Of a stretch of 64,000 nucleotides of DNA, positions 59,240 to 64,000 are shown in pieces (the stretch's first letter is position 1; every line of letters begins with the position of its first letter). The notes under the pieces were generated by a model that was given only the letters and a program-made list of their open reading frames with translations, made no database searches and was not told where the DNA came from. The position numbers and the translations under genes are program-made. Where the stretch lies: positions 62,001 to 126,000 of the forward strand of contig JAZKYY010000017.1 in NCBI GenBank assembly GCA_045612365.1. Reading direction: 5' to 3'. The stretch is from RGIG9608 sp045612365 (GTDB taxonomy: Bacteria; Bacteroidota; Bacteroidia; Bacteroidales; Paludibacteraceae).

Positions 59240-60157
59240 ATGCCTCTAAATTTACCTGAAAATATCCCTGCAATTGATTTGCTGAAAGAAGAAAACATTT
59301 TTGTGATGAACTCCAATAGAGCTTCTTCTCAAGATATTCGTCCTTTGAAAGTGGTCATTTTGAATTTAATGCCAATAAAAATAACAACCGAAACTGATTT
59401 AATTCGATTGCTTTCAAATACTCCATTGCAGATTGAAATAGATTTTATGAAGTTGCAAAGCCATACTTCTAAAAATACACCAATCGAGCACTTAAAGGCA
59501 TTTTACAAGCCTTTCGATGAAATTGCAAAAAGCAATTACGACGGAATGATTATCACAGGAGCACCAGTAGAGCAAATGGAGTTTGAGGATGTTAATTATT
59601 GGGAAGAACTAACCTCAATTTTTGATTGGGCGAGAAAACACGTTACCTCTACGTTATTCATTTGTTGGGCAGCGCAAGCAGGATTGTATCACCACTATAA
59701 CATTCCAAAATATCCGCTCAAAGAAAAACTTTCTGGAGTATTTGCTCACCGATCGCTGCAACCTAAGAATCCTATTTTTAGAGGTTTCGATGATGTATTT
59801 TATGTACCACACAGCCGGTACACAGAGGTGAAAAAAGAAGATATTTGTAAAAATGATGACTTAAAAATACTATCAGAATCAGATGAAGCTGGTGTGCATA
59901 TGGTTATGGCGCGCAATGGTCGTGAGTTTTTCATCACAGGTCATTCGGAATATTCACCTAATACACTTGGAGATGAATACCGTAGAGATTTGAAAAAAGG
60001 TCTTTCTATTTCGATGCCTAAAAATTACTTTATCAACGATAATCCAAACGAAAAACCACTTGTTATTTGGAGAGGACATGCAAACCTATTGTTCTCCAAT
60101 TGGTTAAACTATTTTGTTTATCAAGAAACTCCATACAATATAGAGGATATTCATTAA
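59240..60157 (+). CDS. metA: Homoserine O-acetyltransferase (MetA family)
   Basis: A 305-residue enzyme of the methionine pathway. It opens MPLNLPENIPAIDLLKEENIFVM, with LNLMPIK, TGAPVEQMEFEDVNYW, the catalytic Cys142 in FICWAAQAGLYHHY and FITGHSEYSPNTL. Residue 111 is Glu (GAPVE). In characterised MetA proteins Glu at this site selects acetyl-CoA and Gly selects succinyl-CoA, so this is predicted to be the acetyltransferase type despite the usual MetA name. Confidence 0.93.
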   Translation: MPLNLPENIPAIDLLKEENIFVMNSNRASSQDIRPLKVVILNLMPIKITTETDLIRLLSNTPLQIEIDFMKLQSHTSKNTPIEHLKAFYKPFDEIAKSNYDGMIITGAPVEQMEFEDVNYWEELTSIFDWARKHVTSTLFICWAAQAGLYHHYNIPKYPLKEKLSGVFAHRSLQPKNPIFRGFDDVFYVPHSRYTEVKKEDICKNDDLKILSESDEAGVHMVMARNGREFFITGHSEYSPNTLGDEYRRDLKKGLSISMPKNYFINDNPNEKPLVIWRGHANLLFSNWLNYFVYQETPYNIEDIH

Positions 60158-60181
60158 TAAAAAATATAGGAGAGACGTTTT

Positions 60182-61414
60182 ATGATAATTGTTGTTGCAG
60201 GAACTGGATATGTTGGTTTGTCAATAGCTACACTTTTGGCACAACACAATCGTGTTATTGCTGTAGATGTACTTGAAGAAAAAGTTGAAAAAATAAACAA
60301 GCGCATATCTCCTATACAAGATGAATACATTGAAAAGTTCTTTGCAGAAAAAGAACTTAATCTTACAGCTACTTTAGATGCTGAGGCAGCATACAAAATA
60401 GCTGACTTTGTAATAGTTTCTACGCCAACAAATTACGATTCAACAAAAAATTTCTTTGATACCTCTTCTGTTGAGGAGGTGGTAAAACAGGTCATAGCGT
60501 GCAATAAAGATGCAACTATAGTTATAAAATCAACTATTCCTGTTGGATTTACAGAAGGAATTTCCAAGAAACTAAACACCACTAAAATTCTTTTCTCGCC
60601 CGAATTTTTAAGGGAAAGTAAAGCCTTGTATGACAATCTGTATCCTTCTCGTATCATTGTAGGTTTTGATAGCAAGGAGTCGGAGGTTGCAGCAAAACAA
60701 TTTGCAGAACTTTTGAAACAAGGAGCAGAAAAGGAACAAATAGAAACTCTTTTCATGGGGAACACTGAAGCAGAGGCGGTAAAACTTTTTGCAAATACTT
60801 ATTTGGCTTTACGTGTCAGTTATTTCAACGAACTTGATACTTATGCCGAGATAAAAGGGTTGGATACTCAGAAAATTATAGAAGGCGTTTGTCTTGACCC
60901 TCGCATTGGAACACATTACAACAATCCTTCTTTTGGTTATGGTGGTTATTGCTTACCAAAAGATACCAAACAATTGCTCGCTAATTATGAGGATGTTCCA
61001 GAAAATTTGATTCAAGCTATTGTTGATAGCAATCGGACAAGAAAAGATTTTATTGCAGATCGTGTGTTAGCAATGGCTGGTTATTATGATTATTACCATC
61101 GGGGAGAATTTTGCGCACAAAAAGAAAAACAATGTACTATTGGGGTGTATCGTTTGACAATGAAATCTAATAGCGATAATTTCCGTCAGAGCTCCATTCA
61201 AGGGGTTATGAAACGCATAAAAGCAAAAGGAGCAAAAGTAATTATCTATGAACCAACACTTGAAAACGGAAGCACCTTTTTTGGAAGCTTAGTAGTTAAT
61301 GATTTGAAGAAGTTTAAAAAACAAAGTCAGGCTATTGTTGCAAATCGTTATGACGAAAGCTTGAGCGATGTTTCCGAAAAGGTTTACACAAGAGATATTT
61401 TCAGGAGAGATTAG
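60182..61414 (+). CDS. ugd: UDP-sugar 6-dehydrogenase (Ugd/WecC family)
   Basis: A 410-residue dehydrogenase. NAD-binding VVAGTGYVGLSIATLLA at the N-terminus, VSTPTNYD, VIKSTIPVGFTEG, FSPEFLRESKALYDNLYPSRIIVG, and the catalytic Cys in GYGGYCLPKDTKQLL are diagnostic. It oxidises UDP-glucose (or UDP-ManNAc) to the uronic acid for surface glycan. Which substrate is used is not certain; the FSPEFLREGxAL motif and length fit UDP-glucose dehydrogenases. The gap to metA is 24 bp. Confidence 0.88.
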   Translation: MIIVVAGTGYVGLSIATLLAQHNRVIAVDVLEEKVEKINKRISPIQDEYIEKFFAEKELNLTATLDAEAAYKIADFVIVSTPTNYDSTKNFFDTSSVEEVVKQVIACNKDATIVIKSTIPVGFTEGISKKLNTTKILFSPEFLRESKALYDNLYPSRIIVGFDSKESEVAAKQFAELLKQGAEKEQIETLFMGNTEAEAVKLFANTYLALRVSYFNELDTYAEIKGLDTQKIIEGVCLDPRIGTHYNNPSFGYGGYCLPKDTKQLLANYEDVPENLIQAIVDSNRTRKDFIADRVLAMAGYYDYYHRGEFCAQKEKQCTIGVYRLTMKSNSDNFRQSSIQGVMKRIKAKGAKVIIYEPTLENGSTFFGSLVVNDLKKFKKQSQAIVANRYDESLSDVSEKVYTRDIFRRD

Positions 61415-61480
61415 GAATTATGGAAAGAGTTGATTGAGTGATGAATTCCGCAAGTCATTTTCATCTTATAAGGAAAAAAT

Positions 61481-61508
61481 AAAAAAGGCTGGAACTCCAG
61501 CCTTTTTT
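61481..61508. terminator. Bidirectional terminator between ugd and ybeY
   Basis: AAAAAAGGCTGG-AACT-CCAGCCTTTTTT is a near-perfect hairpin with A and T tails; it fits both convergent transcripts. Confidence 0.88.
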
Positions 61509-61519
61509 CTGTTAGAAAA

Positions 61520-61936
61520 TTAATCACACCACATTTGTAGGGCTTCGTTTTCTTTCTTTGTCATTTCTGCACGGAGAAGCGGGGTCTTGTCATCTTGCCC
61601 ACAGAGGTGTAAAATGCCGTGAATAATAATTCTCCTCAGCTCTTCATCGAATGAGGAACCAAACTGCTCGGCATTACTAGTGACGGTTTCTACTCCTACA
61701 AAAATGTCACCATTTAGCATGTTCTTTTCGCAATAGTCGAAAGTAATAATGTCGGTGTAATAGTCGTGCTGTAGGTATTGATTGTTCACCTCTAAAATTT
61801 TTTTATCTGAACAAAAAATGTAGGCTACCTCGCCTACATTTTTCTCGTATTTTTTCGCCACAGCTTTAATCCAAGCATTCATTTTCCGTTTGGAAAATTT
61901 GGGCATTTTTACATCTTCAGTATAGTATGAAATCAT
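61520..61936 (-). CDS. ybeY: Endoribonuclease YbeY
   Basis: A 138-residue metalloenzyme for 16S rRNA 3'-end maturation. The zinc motif is IIHGILHLCGQDDKTP. Two His are present but the third His position of HGxLHLxGYDH reads D, as in many Bacteroidetes proteins. Start at 61936 fits MISYYTEDVKMPKF. It follows the acyl-CoA ligase gene by 15 bp. Confidence 0.93.
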   Translation of the reverse strand: MISYYTEDVKMPKFSKRKMNAWIKAVAKKYEKNVGEVAYIFCSDKKILEVNNQYLQHDYYTDIITFDYCEKNMLNGDIFVGVETVTSNAEQFGSSFDEELRRIIIHGILHLCGQDDKTPLLRAEMTKKENEALQMWCD

Positions 61937-61951
61937 TGTGAAACAAAGGAT

Positions 61952-63613
61952 TTAATCGTCTACCGAATACAAGAATCGTTTGATACTTTTCTTAGCTGTT
62001 TTTTCGAACTCAGCAGCGTGAATACGAATCTCTGTTATTTGTTCGTAAGTAGCAATTTGCTTGTTCAAATGGCGTTTGTTTTTGTCCATTATTTTTGCCA
62101 ATGCTTTTTCGGAAACTTTATCTGCTTTCATTGCATCTTTGTCAGGATAAACTAGCGCAATAAGTTTCGCAGCTTTGTTTTGAACAACCACGCTTTCTGC
62201 TACGTAAGGCATATTATTAAGTTTTGCTTCTATTTCTTCTGGATAAATATTTTGTCCGTTTGCACTAAGAAGCATACTCTTGTTTCGTCCACGAATGTAG
62301 ATGTTATTGTCTGTGTCAATGTATCCCATGTCGCCAGTATGTAACCATCCATCAGCATCGAGGGCAGCATTTGTTGCTTCTTCGTTTTTATAATAGCCAG
62401 CCATTACGTTTTCTCCACGAACAAGAATTTCTCCAATTTCTTTGTATGGGTCATTTGACAAAATCTTTACTTCCATTTTTGGAAGAATCTTTCCTACAGA
62501 AGTTTCTTTGTATTCTTTCCAGTGAGAATAAGAAATAAGAGGAGCACATTCGGTCATACCATAACCAACTGTGTATGGAATTCTAATTTTTTTCAAAAAT
62601 GCTTCTACCTCATGGTTCAAAGGAGCTCCACCGATAACCATTTGATCAAATTTTCCACCAAAAGCATTTTTCAATTGGTAATGTATTTTAACGCCGATTA
62701 CTTTTTTAATGAAAGGAAGCGACATCAAAACCTTCATGTATGGTTTATTGATGATAGGTTGAAGTTTTTTCTTATAAACCTTTTCGATAATCAATGGAAC
62801 TGTGAAGATAATATCTGGTTTAATGTCAGAAAGTGCTTTCATCAAAAGTGGAGCAGCTGGCATTTTGCCCAAATATGTAGTATGAGTTCCGTCGCAGAAA
62901 GATGTTAAAAAGTCAAATGCACAACAGTAAGCGTGTGCTAGTGGCAAGAAAGAAAGTACTTTCTTTTTATGTACCATCTTGGTGGTGATACCGAAAGTGA
63001 TGTTGCCAGCAAAATTGTTTGCAGTAAGCATTACGCCTTTGCTAAATCCTGTTGTTCCAGAAGTATAACTCAAGCAAACAAGGTTAGAGTTTGGTACTTC
63101 GGCATATTTAATATCATCTTTTGTAAATCCGTTTGGATACTTCTCATTGAATGCATTTTGCGCATTAGCAATGTATTCTTCGCTAGTTTTATCTTTTGCA
63201 AAAATACATTCAAAGTTTTCCAACGAGATTGCTGATTCTATATTAGGAAGATCTTCTGCGTTAAGTTTTGTCCAGATATAATCACTTGTGAAAAGTAATT
63301 TTGAATCCGAATGGTTGATGATGTTTGTAAGGTTTTCTGGTGGGAAATCTTGCAACATCGGAACAACTACAGCTCCGTAAGTAACAGTTGCAATGTAAGT
63401 AATACACCATGAAGAACCATTTTTCCCTACTAATGCAATTTTGTCGTTTTTCTGAACATTTAGTTTGTCGAACAAAAGGTGTAGTTCGGCTACGCGTTCA
63501 GCAACTTGTTGATAAGTAAATGTTTTTTTATCGAAATAATCAGTAAATGCGGGATTTTCCCAATTCTCTTTAATGCTGTTCACAAACAGCTCTACAAGAT
63601 TTTCTTTTATCAT
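61952..63613 (-). CDS. Long-chain acyl-CoA synthetase (AMP-forming)
   Basis: A 553-residue adenylate-forming enzyme. LSYTSGTTGFSKGVMLTANN, GYGMTECAPLISY and DGWLHTGDMGYIDTDNNIYIRGRNKSML are the AMP-binding and hinge motifs. The C-terminal lysine lies near EKTAKKSIKRFLYS. It likely activates long-chain fatty acids for phospholipid synthesis. Distinct from the shorter-chain-type synthetase at 41034. Confidence 0.9.
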   Translation of the reverse strand: MIKENLVELFVNSIKENWENPAFTDYFDKKTFTYQQVAERVAELHLLFDKLNVQKNDKIALVGKNGSSWCITYIATVTYGAVVVPMLQDFPPENLTNIINHSDSKLLFTSDYIWTKLNAEDLPNIESAISLENFECIFAKDKTSEEYIANAQNAFNEKYPNGFTKDDIKYAEVPNSNLVCLSYTSGTTGFSKGVMLTANNFAGNITFGITTKMVHKKKVLSFLPLAHAYCCAFDFLTSFCDGTHTTYLGKMPAAPLLMKALSDIKPDIIFTVPLIIEKVYKKKLQPIINKPYMKVLMSLPFIKKVIGVKIHYQLKNAFGGKFDQMVIGGAPLNHEVEAFLKKIRIPYTVGYGMTECAPLISYSHWKEYKETSVGKILPKMEVKILSNDPYKEIGEILVRGENVMAGYYKNEEATNAALDADGWLHTGDMGYIDTDNNIYIRGRNKSMLLSANGQNIYPEEIEAKLNNMPYVAESVVVQNKAAKLIALVYPDKDAMKADKVSEKALAKIMDKNKRHLNKQIATYEQITEIRIHAAEFEKTAKKSIKRFLYSVDD

Positions 63614-63773
63614 TACTTTCTTAAATTAAAATTAGCGTGGCAAAAGTAGTTAATTTTTTGTAATAACAATAATAACCATTCATAAAGATTGCACAAAAAT
63701 TGATTTTTTGTGCAAAATAGGTTTCAATAAAGAAAGTGTAGCTTCTATTTTTTTACAACTTATAACTAATGTT

Positions 63774-63781
63774 TACCTTTG
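63774..63781 (+). promoter_or_regulatory. -7 box (TACCTTTG) for the Fe-S carrier gene
   Basis: TACCTTTG matches the consensus and is 17 bp before the ATG at 63799. Confidence 0.65.
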
Positions 63782-63798
63782 CCAAAAAAAAAGAAGGT

Positions 63799-64000
63799 AT
63801 GACTCTTTATCCACAATTAATTATAGATGCGCTCAAAAAGGTACGTTATCCTGCATCGGGCAAAGACATCGTTTCGGAAGAAATGTTGGAAGATGATATT
63901 CGAATCGAAGGAAATAAGGTCTCTTTTTCCTTGTTGCTGAAACCCAATGATCCTTTTGCAAAGTCTCTTGTCAAGGCTTGCGAACAAGCTATTCTGACAT
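63799..64000 (+). CDS. apbC: Mrp/ApbC-type iron-sulfur cluster carrier, N-terminal fragment
   Basis: The frame opens MTLYPQLIIDALKKVRYPASG and runs off the window after 67 residues. It matches the DUF59/MIP18 domain that precedes the P-loop ATPase in Mrp/ApbC proteins, with VRYPxxGK-like start, DIRIEGNKVSFSLLL and DPFAKSLVKACEQAI. The ATPase domain itself lies beyond the window. Confidence 0.85.
   Translation, partial: MTLYPQLIIDALKKVRYPASGKDIVSEEMLEDDIRIEGNKVSFSLLLKPNDPFAKSLVKACEQAILT

Noticed and set aside
63807..63815. A perfect DnaA box TTATCCACA
   Set aside because: It is isolated and inside the coding sequence of the Fe-S carrier, so a single 9-mer match is not evidence for an origin.
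1..64000. CRISPR arrays, insertion sequences, prophage genes, tRNA or rRNA genes
   Set aside because: I looked for repeats with regular spacers, transposase motifs and cloverleaf-like GC-rich intergenic stretches and found none.

Overview
The window looks like a chromosomal segment of a Bacteroidota bacterium, most likely order Bacteroidales. The evidence is low GC, Bacteroidetes-type promoters (TAnnTTTG -7 boxes) with few Shine-Dalgarno sequences, gliding/T9SS lipoproteins (GldB, GldD), secreted proteins ending in type IX secretion sorting domains, a CBM20-GH77 MalQ, a gamma-alpha fused KorA, and meso-DAP dehydrogenase. No insertion sequence, prophage, CRISPR array, tRNA or rRNA was seen.

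Layout. 1-5.4 kb (minus): a surface-polysaccharide block with four glycosyltransferases (the last cut by the window edge), a Wzt-type ABC ATPase and the WecE aminotransferase. 5.4-11.5 kb (minus): malQ, a giant AsmA-like protein and a small lipoprotein, spaced tightly enough to be one transcription unit. 11.5-13.5 kb (minus): PcrB/GGGP synthase, a phosphopantetheinyl transferase and GldD. 13.5-20.5 kb (minus): an exported module with a 1528-residue GH85 endo-beta-N-acetylglucosaminidase, an M6 metalloprotease, and a separate small protein that copies only the protease propeptide. 20.5-22.6 kb: RNase R. 22.7-29.5 kb (mostly plus): nadA, mnmG, a perfect parS site, apt, a lipoprotein, a ~295-nt structured RNA candidate, a very AT-rich 500-bp gap, then dtd, mazG-like and deoC. 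29.5-43.2 kb (minus): recO, nadB (carrying a second parS-like site), a steroid-5-alpha-reductase-like membrane protein, ddh, korB/korA, glyA, rpmF, DUF177, DUF4105, a LysM glucosaminidase, an acyl-CoA synthetase and an XRE-cupin regulator. 43.4-54.1 kb (plus): gldB, a second XRE-cupin regulator, dprA, rpsO, waaA, hisS, a CoA-transferase, a second RNA candidate (minus), manC, a small membrane protein and mutL. 54.1-64 kb: an acyltransferase, two SUMF1-fold lipoprotein-like genes, a porin, metA, a UDP-sugar dehydrogenase, ybeY, a long-chain acyl-CoA ligase and the start of an Mrp/ApbC-type Fe-S carrier.

The most interesting region is 23.7-30.3 kb. It has a perfect 16-bp parS centromere site between mnmG and apt, a 14/16 parS-like site inside nadB 4.5 kb away, palindromes in front of mnmG, and an AT-rich gap with DnaA-box-like TTATCAACA motifs beside an unidentified structured RNA. 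Together these suggest an origin/centromere-proximal region. The second theme is type IX secretion: GldB, GldD and two sorting-domain cargo enzymes, one preceded by a free-standing propeptide that may act as a chaperone or inhibitor.
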